Position numbers and translations under genes: made by a program. This document shows positions 25,191 through 36,477 of a DNA stretch of 64,000 nt, piece after piece. Every line of letters starts with the position of its first letter. Within the stretch, counting starts at the first letter, position 1. The notes under the pieces are model-generated. The model ran no database searches and had not been told where the DNA came from. It was given only the letters and a program-made list of their open reading frames with translations. The DNA is from a bacterium. GTDB lineage: Bacteria > Cyanobacteriota > Vampirovibrionia > Gastranaerophilales > Gastranaerophilaceae. The stretch covers positions 1 through 64,000 of the forward strand of contig JAFUEV010000058.1 in assembly GCA_017470245.1 (NCBI GenBank), given 5' to 3'.

Positions 25191-26117
25191 ATGAAAGTCA
25201 CTGTAAAAGTTCCTGCTACATCAGCAAATTTAGGCCCGGGTTTTGATTGTTTAGGTATAGCGTTACCTTTGTATAATGAAATAACTGTTGAAGAAACTGT
25301 TATGCCGGGAAGCGGAATAGAAATAAATATTATAGATGAAAGTGATTCTTACGATATTTTATCTATACCAAAAGATGAAAATAATCTTGCATACAAAGCA
25401 ATTGAACTCTTATATAATTTTATAGGTCAAACTGCAAGTGATTTAAAAATCACAATAAAAACAAATATACCTGTAGCAAGAGGTTTAGGAAGTAGTGCTT
25501 CCGTAATAGTAGGAGGATTGGTTGCAGCTAATGAACTTTTAAGCAAACCTGCTGATAAAGCATTATTGTTATCAATAGCTTCAGAAGTTGAAGGACATCC
25601 TGATAATGTTGCACCTGCTTTATTTGGTGGTTTTTGTTTATCTTCTTTGGAAGAAGACGGAAGTGTTTCTTATTCAAAAATAGAATGGCCTAAAAATTGG
25701 AAATTAACTGTTTTAATTCCTGATTATGAATTAGATACAAAAATTGCAAGGTCAGTTTTACCTGAAAGTATTCCTATAAAAGATTGTGCTTATAATATAA
25801 GAAAAAGTGCAATGATTATAGATGCTATTTACAGAAAAGATTCAGAAATGATGAAAAAAGCTATGAAAGATAAACTTCATCAACCATACAGAGAAAAACT
25901 AATAAACGGTTTTAAAGAATTAAACGAATTTTTAGCTAATAAAGATGATATTTTAGGTTGTGTTATATCAGGTGCAGGTCCTACTATATTAATAGTTTCA
26001 GAAAATAACGGATTTGAAAAAGTTCAAAATGAAATAAAACAAATATTTGAAGATTTAAATGTAAGTTGTGATATAAGAACTTATGAAGCAGAAAATGAAG
26101 GTACTTTGGTAATATAA
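25191..26117 (+). CDS. thrB: Homoserine kinase
   Basis: A GHMP-family kinase of 308 residues that phosphorylates homoserine on the way to threonine. The opening VKVPATSANLGPGFDCLG and the ATP-binding GLGSSASVIVGG near residues 100-111 are diagnostic, and GCVISGAGPTIL near 263-274 is the third GHMP motif. It starts eight bases after dnaN and ends 15 bases before pgk, so the three are likely one transcript. Threonine synthase and homoserine dehydrogenase are not in the window. Confidence 0.95.
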   Translation: MKVTVKVPATSANLGPGFDCLGIALPLYNEITVEETVMPGSGIEINIIDESDSYDILSIPKDENNLAYKAIELLYNFIGQTASDLKITIKTNIPVARGLGSSASVIVGGLVAANELLSKPADKALLLSIASEVEGHPDNVAPALFGGFCLSSLEEDGSVSYSKIEWPKNWKLTVLIPDYELDTKIARSVLPESIPIKDCAYNIRKSAMIIDAIYRKDSEMMKKAMKDKLHQPYREKLINGFKELNEFLANKDDILGCVISGAGPTILIVSENNGFEKVQNEIKQIFEDLNVSCDIRTYEAENEGTLVI

Positions 26118-26132
26118 AAAGGAGAGGTAGAA

Positions 26133-27329
26133 ATGAAAAAATCAATTAAAGATTTAACTGACATTAAAGGTAAAAGAGCTCTCGTAAGGGTAGATATAAA
26201 TGTTCCTTTAGATGCAGATAAAAATGTAACAGATGATACTCGTATACAGGCAATAATGCCTACATTAAAACTTTTAAAAGAAAAGGGTGCTAAAATTATA
26301 TTAATGGCTCACTTAGGCAGACCAAAAGGAGAAAAAAATCCTGAATTTACATTAGCGCCTGTTGCTAAATATTTATCAAAAGTTTTAGGTGAAGAAGTTA
26401 TGTTTATTCCTGATGTTGCAGATGCTCCAAAAATGGTAGCAGAATTAAAAGAAGGTCAGGTTGCATTACTTGAAAATATCAGATATTACAAAGCTGAAGA
26501 AGCAAAAGATGATGATATGACATTTGCCAATGAACTTGCAAAATTAGGTGATTTTTATGTAAATGATGCATTTGGCGCAGCACACAGAAACCATACTTCA
26601 ACTGCAAAATTAGCAAAAGTTTTAAAACCTGCAGTTTCAGGTTTGTTAATGGAAAAAGAATTGAGATGTTTATCACAAGCATTGGATAATCCTACAAGAC
26701 CGTTTACGGCTGTAGTTGGTGGTGCTAAAGTTTCTTCCAAAATTGGTGTATTAGAAAATTTACTTGATAAAGTAGATAATATGATTATCGGTGGTGGTAT
26801 GGCTTATACATTTGTAAAGGCAAACGGTGGTAAAATCGGTAATTCTATTTGTGAAGATGACCAATTAGAAGTTGCAAAAGCAATTGAAAAGAAAGCTGCA
26901 GATAAGGGTGTTAAGTTAGTTATGGCTACAGATGTATTAGTTACTGATGATTTTTCAGGAAACGGTACAAATAAATTTGTAAAAATAAATGAAATTCCTG
27001 ACGGATTTGAAGGTGTTGATGCAGGTATGGATTCAAGAAAAGCATTTGCAGAAGTTTTAAAATCTTCAAAAACAATATTAATGAACGGACCGGTTGGTGC
27101 ATTTGAAAATCCAAAATTTGCAGAAGGTACAAAAGCAGTTCTTGAAGCAATTGTAGAAGCAACAAAAAATGGTGCTACTTCTGTAATTGGTGGTGGAGAT
27201 TCTGTTAGTGCGGCTAAAAAATTCTGCAAAGCTGAAGATTTCACTCACGTATCAACAGGTGGCGGTGCTTCATTAGAATTTATTGAAGGTAAAATTTTAC
27301 CTGGCGTTGCAGCTTTAGATGATAAATAA
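26133..27329 (+). CDS. pgk: Phosphoglycerate kinase
   Basis: Glycolytic enzyme that makes ATP from 1,3-bisphosphoglycerate. The 398 residues carry RVDINVPLD near residue 18, HLGRPKGEKNP near 59 (substrate), GGAKVSSKIG near 195 and GGGDSVSA near 356 (nucleotide loop). AAAAGGAGAGG lies before the ATG. A bidirectional terminator closes the dnaN-thrB-pgk run. No gap or tpi gene is beside it. Confidence 0.97.
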   Translation: MKKSIKDLTDIKGKRALVRVDINVPLDADKNVTDDTRIQAIMPTLKLLKEKGAKIILMAHLGRPKGEKNPEFTLAPVAKYLSKVLGEEVMFIPDVADAPKMVAELKEGQVALLENIRYYKAEEAKDDDMTFANELAKLGDFYVNDAFGAAHRNHTSTAKLAKVLKPAVSGLLMEKELRCLSQALDNPTRPFTAVVGGAKVSSKIGVLENLLDKVDNMIIGGGMAYTFVKANGGKIGNSICEDDQLEVAKAIEKKAADKGVKLVMATDVLVTDDFSGNGTNKFVKINEIPDGFEGVDAGMDSRKAFAEVLKSSKTILMNGPVGAFENPKFAEGTKAVLEAIVEATKNGATSVIGGGDSVSAAKKFCKAEDFTHVSTGGGASLEFIEGKILPGVAALDDK

Positions 27330-27342
27330 ATTTTAAATAAAA

Positions 27343-27378
27343 AAAAAGAACAGATAATTTTTATCTGTTCTTTTTTTA
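27343..27378. terminator. Bidirectional intrinsic terminator
   Basis: Stem AAAAAGAACAGATAA/TTATCTGTTCTTTTT with a three-base loop between pgk and the convergent small gene. Its right arm ends at the stop codon of that gene. Confidence 0.93.
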
Positions 27379-27666
27379 TTTATTTTCATCATTATTCTTG
27401 TTTATTTGTTCTTTTGAATGAATTTTCATCCAAAAATTTTTTATTTTAGAACCAATTTCATCAAGTGAAAACTCATTATTTTCTTCTTCATCATTATTTT
27501 CAATCATTGAAGAAAGTTCAAAAACATCCTGTTCTTCTTTTTCTTGTTGTTTTTTCTTTTTTTCTTGTTTAAAGTAACCAAGATTTCCCCCTCCGCCATT
27601 GTTGAACATGCTTTGGGCTTTTTGAATTGCAGGTATGTTGTCAGGTCCGTTTATACCAAATGACAT
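27376..27666 (-). CDS. Small charged protein of unknown function
   Basis: A 96-residue protein rich in K, E and N. It opens with MSFGINGPDNIP, has a glycine stretch (GGGGN near residue 25), then a charged helix (QEKKKKQQEKEEQD). I recognise no domain and see no signal or membrane segment. It is convergent with pgk and shares its terminator. Low-complexity sequence means that function cannot be guessed. Confidence 0.65.
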   Translation of the reverse strand: MSFGINGPDNIPAIQKAQSMFNNGGGGNLGYFKQEKKKKQQEKEEQDVFELSSMIENNDEEENNEFSLDEIGSKIKNFWMKIHSKEQINKNNDENK

Positions 27667-27840
27667 AATTAACCTTCTTCTAAGAAAAAGTGAACATTAT
27701 TATTGTATCTATTATAATTATATACTACTTTTGTAGAATTTTAAATCATGTAAACGGAGTAATATTAAGATTTTTAACTTTTTAAAAAAAATCATTTTAA
27801 TGTAAAGAATTATATCTAAAGATATTTTATAAAATGCCGA

Positions 27841-27860
27841 TTTACTTTTAGTGAAGTAAA
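27841..27860 (+). repeat. Inverted repeat in the leader of the helical repeat protein gene
   Basis: TTTACTT and AAGTAAA are perfect inverted copies around six bases (TTAGTG). It ends 16 bases before the TTG start and has no T run, so it is not a terminator. It could be a leader hairpin or an operator. Confidence 0.35.
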
Positions 27861-27876
27861 GTAGGATGTAAAAGTT

Positions 27877-29778
27877 TTGTCAGGAATAAATGATTGGTCG
27901 CAAGACTATAATGTTAAAAAACCTTTATCCGGTGCGTTAACAGGCAGCAGAGTACGTAGAAATGCGAAAACAGGTAAAGCAAATCAACAAAATCCTGAAA
28001 ATATTCAATCACATTTGAGGAGTGAAGGAAATGTCATGAAGGGGAGTTTTCTTTATCAGGCAAGGAAATCTCAACATTGTATAACTTCTCCTCAAGTAGC
28101 AGAGAATAGTTTGAAGGAATTAGGTTTTTCTCCTTCTACTATAAAAAAAATAATAAAAAATAATTCTGTTGATAAAGCTATAAGATTATATAATTTAGGA
28201 ATTAATACCGGTTATATAAAAGATTTGGTTCAATTAGAAGAAAAACAACTGGAAAAAGCTCTTATGCTTATGGATACAGGATTATCAGTATATAGTGCTA
28301 AACAACTTGCAAAATTTAGTGATACTTTGATAGAACAAGCTCTTTTCTTAAAAGATGAAGGTATTCCTGAACTTGTGCTTGCTGATACTGCAGCAATACA
28401 AGAAGTAAATCCTGAACGGGTTGATGAATTATTAAATGATAATCAAATATCAAAATATTATATTGCTCAACTTGCTGCTTTGGATGACGAAAGCTATGCA
28501 AGTGCTTTGGAATTGATAAAAAGTTATGGTTACTCTGCACCTTCTGCTATAGATGCAGTAAGAAAAGATGATTTTGATTTTCAAAAAGCTATAACTGAAA
28601 AACCTGAAAAAATGAAAAAAGAAATTAATATTGATATTGAAAAAATATTAATGGAAAAAGCTGAAACATTTTATTCCGAATATGCTGAAAATATAGAATT
28701 TGTAGAACAGGAAGCTAATGCAAGATTTGGTAGTTTGACAGGAGAACATGGTAAATTATCTGCCAGAGAAAAAGGCATAAATTCTATTTTAAATAAATTA
28801 ATATCAAAATATGAAAAAGGTGATTTGGAAATAGATTCGGATGATAAAACTCCGGAAGAAATAACAAATCTTTGTAGTGATGCAATAACTGATGCTTATG
28901 GAACCAGACTTCAAATTGATACTTTAAATACCGAAAAAGTAAAAGAAATATGCGAAAATAAAGGTTTTGATTATGATACCGTTTGTTCGGTACTACAAAG
29001 TGCCATAGATGATAATAATATTAAAAATATTCCGCAAGAATATATGGAATTGGTTGAAGAATTAAAATTACAACAAACTAAACCTGTATTTGATTCTTTA
29101 TTAGATAAAATAAAAAATGATGAAAATTTCAACATAACAGAAATAAATAATTATGGTGATGAATTATCATCATATTTTACGGGTGATCAAGTTAAACAGA
29201 TATTCTATGCTTGTTATGATAAAAATAAAGAAAAAATAGAAATAATTTCTTTAGATAAAACATTTAACAAAGATATTCCTGAAGTTTCATATAATCAGGA
29301 TTCCGAGACTTTTGAAACATCATCAGAAAAAAATGTAAAAAAAGAAAACGAAGTAGTTGCAAATTTCAAAGAAAAAAGTGCAATAAAAGATTCAGGATAT
29401 ACCTCTATACAATTTAATGTTTTACATAAACTTAAAAATAATAAAACAGGTAAAGGCGAATTTCAAATAAGAAGCACTAAAGTTAATCAATTTGGAAATG
29501 CCGAACATATCCCTTATGATATAAAACAAGGTAAAATAACAGTTAAAGATAAACAGTATGAAAAAATCTTTTCTGTTATAAATAATATGAGTAGTAATAG
29601 CTATAAACAATACAATCAATATTTAACAAAAGTATATCAAAGTCTTAGAATGCAAGAATTAGGACTTGATGTTAAAATACCTGATATAGATAAAGATTTA
29701 TGTTATAAAGACGGTACTCAAATTCCTGCAGAGCTAATTAATAATTTAACTTATGATAGTCTTATTTTGTATCATTAG
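27877..29778 (+). CDS. Large unknown protein with alpha-helical repeats
   Basis: A 633-residue protein that I cannot assign. Residues 98-238 contain about five helical units of 27-30 residues with the pattern A-L-x-L-x(3)-G-I-x(5)-L-x-x-L, e.g. KAIRLYNLGIN and EQALFLKDEGI, which should form a superhelix for protein binding. The rest is charged and helix-rich, with a K/E/N-rich linker near 455-500 and a mixed C-terminal part. No signal peptide, transmembrane segment or enzyme motif is seen. The TTG start (residue 1) has only a weak GGA upstream. ATG at 28036 (residue 54) has GAAGGA seven bases upstream and may be the real start. Confidence 0.7.
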   Translation: MSGINDWSQDYNVKKPLSGALTGSRVRRNAKTGKANQQNPENIQSHLRSEGNVMKGSFLYQARKSQHCITSPQVAENSLKELGFSPSTIKKIIKNNSVDKAIRLYNLGINTGYIKDLVQLEEKQLEKALMLMDTGLSVYSAKQLAKFSDTLIEQALFLKDEGIPELVLADTAAIQEVNPERVDELLNDNQISKYYIAQLAALDDESYASALELIKSYGYSAPSAIDAVRKDDFDFQKAITEKPEKMKKEINIDIEKILMEKAETFYSEYAENIEFVEQEANARFGSLTGEHGKLSAREKGINSILNKLISKYEKGDLEIDSDDKTPEEITNLCSDAITDAYGTRLQIDTLNTEKVKEICENKGFDYDTVCSVLQSAIDDNNIKNIPQEYMELVEELKLQQTKPVFDSLLDKIKNDENFNITEINNYGDELSSYFTGDQVKQIFYACYDKNKEKIEIISLDKTFNKDIPEVSYNQDSETFETSSEKNVKKENEVVANFKEKSAIKDSGYTSIQFNVLHKLKNNKTGKGEFQIRSTKVNQFGNAEHIPYDIKQGKITVKDKQYEKIFSVINNMSSNSYKQYNQYLTKVYQSLRMQELGLDVKIPDIDKDLCYKDGTQIPAELINNLTYDSLILYH

Positions 29779-29830
29779 CAACAAAATTTTTTATCTGTTT
29801 TAACAATATATGCTATACTTAGGAGATAAT

Positions 29831-30283
29831 ATGACTAAGATAAATAATAATAAATATCCTATATATAACTCTCAGACTGCTAAAGCGGTAAGAAAGGCAA
29901 AAAAAGTGGCAAAATCAAAAGAACAAGTTTTACAAGGATTGACAAAAGCAAGTTCGGAATTGTTATGTACTCTTGTTGAACGTGATGTACCCGAACATGG
30001 ACCTATTCAAAAACTTGTAGTTGTAAAGTTTGATATTCCTGATTCAAATAATGTTACTTTATTATCAGTTGAAAATTCTGCCGAAAATAAACTTGAAAAC
30101 AGAGATTTGATTGTAGGTGTAAGACATAAACTCAGAGATAGACTTACATCAAATATTCTTGTAAACAGAAAAAATAAAAAAGAAATTTTACAATATTTAA
30201 GAGATCCTAAAAATCAGCCTGAGATAATTGACAGTATAAAGAATTTATCTAAAAAAACAGATGATTATTATAATACGTTATAG
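29831..30283 (+). CDS. Small unknown protein following the helical repeat protein
   Basis: A 150-residue protein with basic N-terminus (KAVRKAKKVAKSKEQ), a beta-rich centre (KLVVVKFDIPDSNNVTLLSV) and a basic helical C-terminus (RHKLRDRLTSN). No known domain is recognised. ATG at 29831 is chosen as AGGAG lies five bases upstream; an ATG at 29810 would sit upstream of that ribosome site. It follows the large repeat protein gene by 52 bases and precedes a terminator, so the two may form an operon and work together. Confidence 0.65.
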   Translation: MTKINNNKYPIYNSQTAKAVRKAKKVAKSKEQVLQGLTKASSELLCTLVERDVPEHGPIQKLVVVKFDIPDSNNVTLLSVENSAENKLENRDLIVGVRHKLRDRLTSNILVNRKNKKEILQYLRDPKNQPEIIDSIKNLSKKTDDYYNTL

Positions 30284-30293
30284 GTTTTAAAAT

Positions 30294-30326
30294 TAAAAAG
30301 AGGAAGTTATTTACTTCCTCTTTTTT
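30294..30326. terminator. Bidirectional intrinsic terminator
   Basis: Stem AAAAGAGGAAGT/ACTTCCTCTTTT with a five-base loop and T run, between the unknown gene at 29831 and the 3' end of dnaK. Confidence 0.93.
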
Positions 30327-30368
30327 AGTTTTAACTTTGGATTTTGTTATAACACTATAAAAAATTTG

Positions 30369-32240
<1,872 letters not shown>

Positions 32241-32250
32241 TTATTTTATC

Positions 32251-32279
32251 TCTATATTTTTTATATCACTATTTTTCAA
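32251..32279 (-). promoter_or_regulatory. Sigma70-type promoter of dnaK
   Basis: TTGAAA (32279-32274), 17 bases, then TATAGA (32256-32251) on the minus strand. The ATG lies about 38 bases downstream. The CTTGAAA part also resembles a sigma32 -35 box, but no CCCCAT-like -10 is present. Confidence 0.6.
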
Positions 32280-32345
32280 GTTTCTTAAAAAAATAAACAA
32301 AAAATTAATATTTCAATTTTGGTTGACTTAAAATTATTTTATTAA

Positions 32346-33911
32346 TTAGTTGTCGCTTCCAGTAGACTCATTATTAGAGCTATTATAAGGTTCATTTAAT
32401 AAAAAATTCTCATTTAAAAGATTATTAAAATTGATGTTTTTTAATTCATTTTCTGAAAATATTCCGCCATTTTGTTCAAATTCAGAGTTTACTTTTTCTG
32501 TATCAGTAAAAATCCAATCATTTTCTATTTTCTTAGAATTGTTAAATTGATTTAAAAATTCAATATAAGGAGAGTGGTTATATACTTTATTTATTTCTCT
32601 GTCACTAAAAGTATTAAAAAATCCCCACATATACGAATCTTCAAAATATTCTTTATCCAGATATGCTGTTTTATTATATATATTTGCTAATCTAATAATT
32701 TTTTCACCTTTATATGTATTTAATTTCCATATTTCAATTTCATTTTTAATTTTATTTGTATAAAACATATAATTGTTAAAAATTAAAAATACAGAAGATA
32801 AAATTAGTCCTAAACAAATTATTTTTTGTGATAAAAACTTATTTTGAATTATTATATTAAAAATAGAGAAATTAATAGCACAAAGTATAAATGAATATAT
32901 TAAGTGCAAATCTTCATGTTCTGTCCAATAGGTTTCGTTTCCGTAATGAGTTTTTCCTAAAATAATTAAGGCATAAAAGAAAATTAATACACCCGTTATA
33001 AGACTTGTACTTATTAATACAACTTTATTTTTGTATTCATCAGACGGAAGTTTATATTTTTAAAATATAACTTGTGCAAGAAAAACTATATGTCCAAAAA
33101 AATGTCCTAATAATACATATTTAATATATCGGAATGTAAATTCGGGGAATATTTTTAATAAACTTATAAAAAATTGCAAATTGTAGATTGTATCAGGATT
33201 TTTGCGTGTAAACATACCTGTTTTTATTAAAACAAAAGCACCTAATATTGCAAAAATAAAGCAAATTATTTCAGAATATATATTTTTATCTTTTTTTAGA
33301 ATAGAAATAATACTATATAAAAAAGTACCAATAATACAGGTTATACTTATAAATTCATTAGATAAAGAGCATAAAAAAGCCAGAATAGGTAGAATAATAT
33401 ATGAAACAAATCGATTTTTATTTTTTATTATAAATAAGATAAAAAATACAATAAGCATGAATGTTGGTATTACCATTCTGAAAAATCCGTCATATACGAA
33501 TAATGTTAAATATTGTTGTTGTTCAATATAGAAAAATACTGTACCTGAAAATATAAAAGCTATAGGTAAAAGAAGGTTATTTTTTTTATTTAAAATAAAA
33601 GACATAATACCCGTTAAAAATATTAAAATTATTGCTTCAACAGAACTAAAATATACACTTTTAAAATAAGAAGGATGAATGTTAAGTATGTAAGGTAGAT
33701 TAGCTGCAAAAATTCTGTCCAGTGTTGAAGATATAAATGAACCGTTACTCATTTCTTTAAATATTATATTTTTTCCGTGATGTAACCATGACGTATCGGT
33801 GTCATCAGCAAATATAAATGAATGACTCAAAAATTGTTTAAAAATAAAAAATTCAACAATTATAATAAGAAATATAAATAATAAAATATATAAATTTTTA
33901 TTTTTTTGCAT
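32346..33911 (-). pseudogene. Polytopic membrane protein broken by an in-frame TAA
   Basis: A 283-codon frame from ATG 33911 ends in TAA at 33062-33060. The same frame then runs open for a further 237 codons to 32346, crossing 50 codons before the next TTG. The joined product would be about 521 residues with around 12 hydrophobic segments, like polysaccharide polymerase/glycosyltransferase-type membrane proteins (N-terminal WLHHGKN loop, many aromatic and asparagine residues). The C-terminal part reads VIFstopKYKLPSDEYKNK. A single nonsense change is the simplest view. Two separate genes, recoding or a sequence error remain possible. Family not recognised with confidence. Confidence 0.65.
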
Positions 33912-33982
33912 TTATTATATCTCACGTGAATTATCTTATCTTTATTATAATTTGTAAAATAAAATTATAGCAATTGTTTCTT

Positions 33983-34004
33983 ATTGTATATATTCTTATA
34001 CAAT
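33983..34004. promoter_or_regulatory. Inverted repeat upstream of the LysM gene promoter
   Basis: ATTGTATA (33983-33990) and TATACAAT (33997-34004) are perfect inverted copies with a six-base spacer. They end four bases before the -35 box, a typical place for a regulator. Confidence 0.4.
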
Positions 34005-34007
34005 TTA

Positions 34008-34037
34008 TTGACTTTAAAACATTTATTCGGATATCAT
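34008..34037 (+). promoter_or_regulatory. Sigma70-type promoter of the LysM gene
   Basis: TTGACT (34008-34013), 18 bases, then TATCAT (34032-34037). The ATG at 34076 is about 38 bases downstream, with a GGGG run between. Confidence 0.55.
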
Positions 34038-34075
34038 GTCACTATAAATAAGGGAAAGGATTGGGGTAAATATTT

Positions 34076-34684
34076 ATGAGAAACTCATCAATTTACAGAT
34101 CTAACTTATCAGATGAAAAAGTGGCTTATCTTTCCGAAATAAAAAATCAAAAAGAGTATATTGCTAATAATAATCAGGAAGATAATGCTCCAAAAGCATA
34201 CAAAAGACAAGGTAAGCAAAAAGAACTTGATCTTTTATGGCAGAGTTTTAGAGTTAATACAAAAGAAGAAAAATCACCCGGTGTATATTTATTAACGGGA
34301 TTTATTGCCGGTGCATTATGTATGTTTATTATGAATGCTATTTTAAGTATCAGTTCTGAAATTACAACGGAACCTACAGCTACATCCTTAGGACAACCTA
34401 AATTTGAAAAGAAAATTTCAAGAAAAAGTAAGTTACCGCAATTAAATTCTAATTCTAATTCTAATATATCAATTATTCCTGCGGTTGCTCAAACACCTGA
34501 AGAAGTAGAAATACCAAGAACAGAAACTTATACTGTAAAAAGCGGTGATTCTATGAGCTCTATTGTTTACAGATTTTATGGTAAGTATGATTTATCAAAA
34601 GTTGAAAAAATTAAACAGGCTAATAATTTAGCTAATGCTCATAAATTATCAATAGGTCAAGAACTTATTATTCCGCTTGATTAG
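34076..34684 (+). CDS. LysM-domain membrane protein
   Basis: A 202-residue protein anchored by one transmembrane segment at about residues 80-100 (LLTGFIAGALCMFIM), with a polar cytoplasmic N-terminal part and a periplasmic C-terminal LysM domain (about 153-201: YTVKSGDSMSSI to IGQELIIPL) that binds peptidoglycan. A serine/asparagine linker lies between. It may tie the inner membrane to the wall or localise to a cell site. Its 3' end overlaps the convergent rsmD gene by 17 bases. It has its own promoter with an inverted repeat upstream. Confidence 0.85.
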   Translation: MRNSSIYRSNLSDEKVAYLSEIKNQKEYIANNNQEDNAPKAYKRQGKQKELDLLWQSFRVNTKEEKSPGVYLLTGFIAGALCMFIMNAILSISSEITTEPTATSLGQPKFEKKISRKSKLPQLNSNSNSNISIIPAVAQTPEEVEIPRTETYTVKSGDSMSSIVYRFYGKYDLSKVEKIKQANNLANAHKLSIGQELIIPLD

Positions 34685-35216
34685 TGCGATATTTTAAAAA
34701 ACTTATTTGTTTATTACCATACGTTTTGGCTTTGATTAATTCAAAGCCATCGTTTTTTATAATTTTTTCAATCGGATGTTCCATAATTATTATTCCGTCT
34801 TCTTTCAGTATTTGTTTCTCTTTTATTAGCGATAAAGATTGTTCATATAATTCCGAATCATAAGGCGGATCCATAAATATAACATCAGCTTTTATATCAA
34901 TTTTTATAATATTTTTTAAAGTGTCACCAACATATAGTTCGGGTGTTAATTTTAAACTTTTGAAACAGTTTTTTATTGCAATTGCGGTTTTTCTGTCCTT
35001 TTCAAAAGAAATGACTCTAAAACCTCTGGATAATGCTTCAAGACTCATAATTCCACTTCCCGAAAATAAATCAAAAAATACCTTATTTTCGGGTTCAATC
35101 ATTGTCAGTAACGAATTAAATATGCCTTGCCTTGTTTTTGATAAAGTTGGTTTTATATTATCAAAATCAGGAGTTTTTATGTGTAAAGAATTATATTTTC
35201 CGCCCGTTATTTGCAT
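34668..35216 (-). CDS. rsmD: 16S rRNA (guanine(966)-N(2))-methyltransferase RsmD
   Basis: A 182-residue S-adenosylmethionine methyltransferase that modifies G966 of 16S rRNA. FDLFSGSG at residues 48-55 is the SAM-binding motif, and the catalytic DPPY lies at 116-119. The opening RITGGKYN-like MQITGGKYNS is typical. It is the last gene of the gmk-coaBC-nif3-unknown-rsmD run and its start touches the stop of the gene before it. coaD, often next to rsmD, lies 20 kb away here. Confidence 0.94.
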   Translation of the reverse strand: MQITGGKYNSLHIKTPDFDNIKPTLSKTRQGIFNSLLTMIEPENKVFFDLFSGSGIMSLEALSRGFRVISFEKDRKTAIAIKNCFKSLKLTPELYVGDTLKNIIKIDIKADVIFMDPPYDSELYEQSLSLIKEKQILKEDGIIIMEHPIEKIIKNDGFELIKAKTYGNKQISFLKYRTNQAE

Positions 35217-35743
35217 TAATCAAGCTCTATTATATTTTTTACGGATGTTCCTGATTGACCATTGTATACCTTTACATTGTTCAAAATATTTGACCATTGA
35301 CCAAACATATTATTAGAATAATGAGGCATTTTATTCATATAAATGGCAAGTACAATACCTTCATTGCCTTTAAATGCTCGTTCTACAGCACAAGTATTTT
35401 TTATTTTACTGCACCATGTAATCATTGCATCATCAAAATCTTGATTGATGTTCTCAGGTATAATATCAGGAAAATTATTTCTGTCTTTCCCAAGTTGTCT
35501 GTTTAAAATTGCAATAGCAGACATATCATTATTTTTTAGTACTCGCTGTGTAAAAATTAGCATCTCTGTATAATTGTCCGATGATTGATTATACGGGACA
35601 AAACATTTTTTACTCGCAACTCCATCAGGACTTGCAACAGGATGCCATCCGTCATTAGGAAAGTCAAATTGCAATTTATCTTTTGCAAAAGCACCTGTTT
35701 GTAAAATAATAATACCCATTAATAAAATTAATAATTTTTTCAT
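35216..35743 (-). CDS. Exported protein of unknown function
   Basis: A 175-residue protein with a clear signal peptide (MKKLLILLMGIIILQTGAFA, about 20 residues). The mature part has one or two cysteine pairs (KKCFVPY, TWCSKIKNTCAVE) that may form disulfides, and a W at the start of the mature chain (DGWHPVA). It is not a known enzyme. I chose ATG at 35743 as GGGAG lies eight bases upstream; it overlaps the nif3 stop as TAATG. The rsmD gene starts at its stop. Coupled with housekeeping genes, it may be a periplasmic factor. Confidence 0.75.
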   Translation of the reverse strand: MKKLLILLMGIIILQTGAFAKDKLQFDFPNDGWHPVASPDGVASKKCFVPYNQSSDNYTEMLIFTQRVLKNNDMSAIAILNRQLGKDRNNFPDIIPENINQDFDDAMITWCSKIKNTCAVERAFKGNEGIVLAIYMNKMPHYSNNMFGQWSNILNNVKVYNGQSGTSVKNIIELD

Positions 35744-36477
35744 TATAATAACTCCCACGCCGGATTTTCCACTGCTGCAAATATTTCTATATCTTCATCT
35801 TTTAATATATTTTTAAATATTTCTACAACAAATTTTTCACTATGAAAATGACCCAAATCAATAACTGTCATTTTGCTTGCATTAAGCGCCTGATGATGTT
35901 TTAAATCACCTGTTATAAAAACATCAATTCCTATTTTTTCTAAGTCTTGAATAAACTCTGAGCCGCTGCCCGAACAAAAAGCAATCGAACGGTATGTTTT
36001 TCTTTTACTGTTTACTACACGTATACTGGGTAGACTGAATAGAGTTTTTAAAGTTGCAATTAATTTAGAAAAATTCATATCTTTTTCATATTGTTTGTAT
36101 TTAATAAATTCAAAGGCTGTATTTAAATCTTTAAAGCCGCATTTTTCGGCTAAATATTCACTTACTCCGCCTTCTGCTATATCAAGATTAGTATGAGCAG
36201 AATATATCTGTATATTATTTTGAATGGCTTTTATTATATAAGGTGAATCTATTGATTTTATTGAATTAAAGAATACGGGATGATGCGATAAAATAAGATC
36301 ACATTTCTTTTCTATTGCTTCATTTACAACAGCAGGAGTTACATCTAAAGCCAAAAGAACCTTGTTTGTATCTTCTATTCCTAAATTAATTTGCCAGCCT
36401 GAATTATCCCATTTTTGCATTGTTTCCAATGGTGCAAATTCTTCGATTTTTTTTATTATTTTATTTACTTTTTCCAT
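35743..36477 (-). CDS. Nif3-like dinuclear metal center protein
   Basis: A 244-residue member of the NIF3/YbgI family, which forms hexamers with a two-metal site of uncertain function; some bind GTP cyclohydrolase 1 type 2 activity by annotation. The metal-site motif SHHPVFF lies at about residues 62-68, and HTNLD near 95-99 and DLGHFHSEK near 210-218 complete the site. ATG at 36477 is preferred; it opens the conserved region and lies 17 bases inside the coaBC gene. An upstream frame continues to 36543 but overlaps coaBC more. Confidence 0.92.
   Translation of the reverse strand: MEKVNKIIKKIEEFAPLETMQKWDNSGWQINLGIEDTNKVLLALDVTPAVVNEAIEKKCDLILSHHPVFFNSIKSIDSPYIIKAIQNNIQIYSAHTNLDIAEGGVSEYLAEKCGFKDLNTAFEFIKYKQYEKDMNFSKLIATLKTLFSLPSIRVVNSKRKTYRSIAFCSGSGSEFIQDLEKIGIDVFITGDLKHHQALNASKMTVIDLGHFHSEKFVVEIFKNILKDEDIEIFAAVENPAWELL

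Noticed and set aside
26804..27244. 146-codon frame antisense to pgk
   Set aside because: It lies wholly within the well-conserved pgk gene; a shadow frame.
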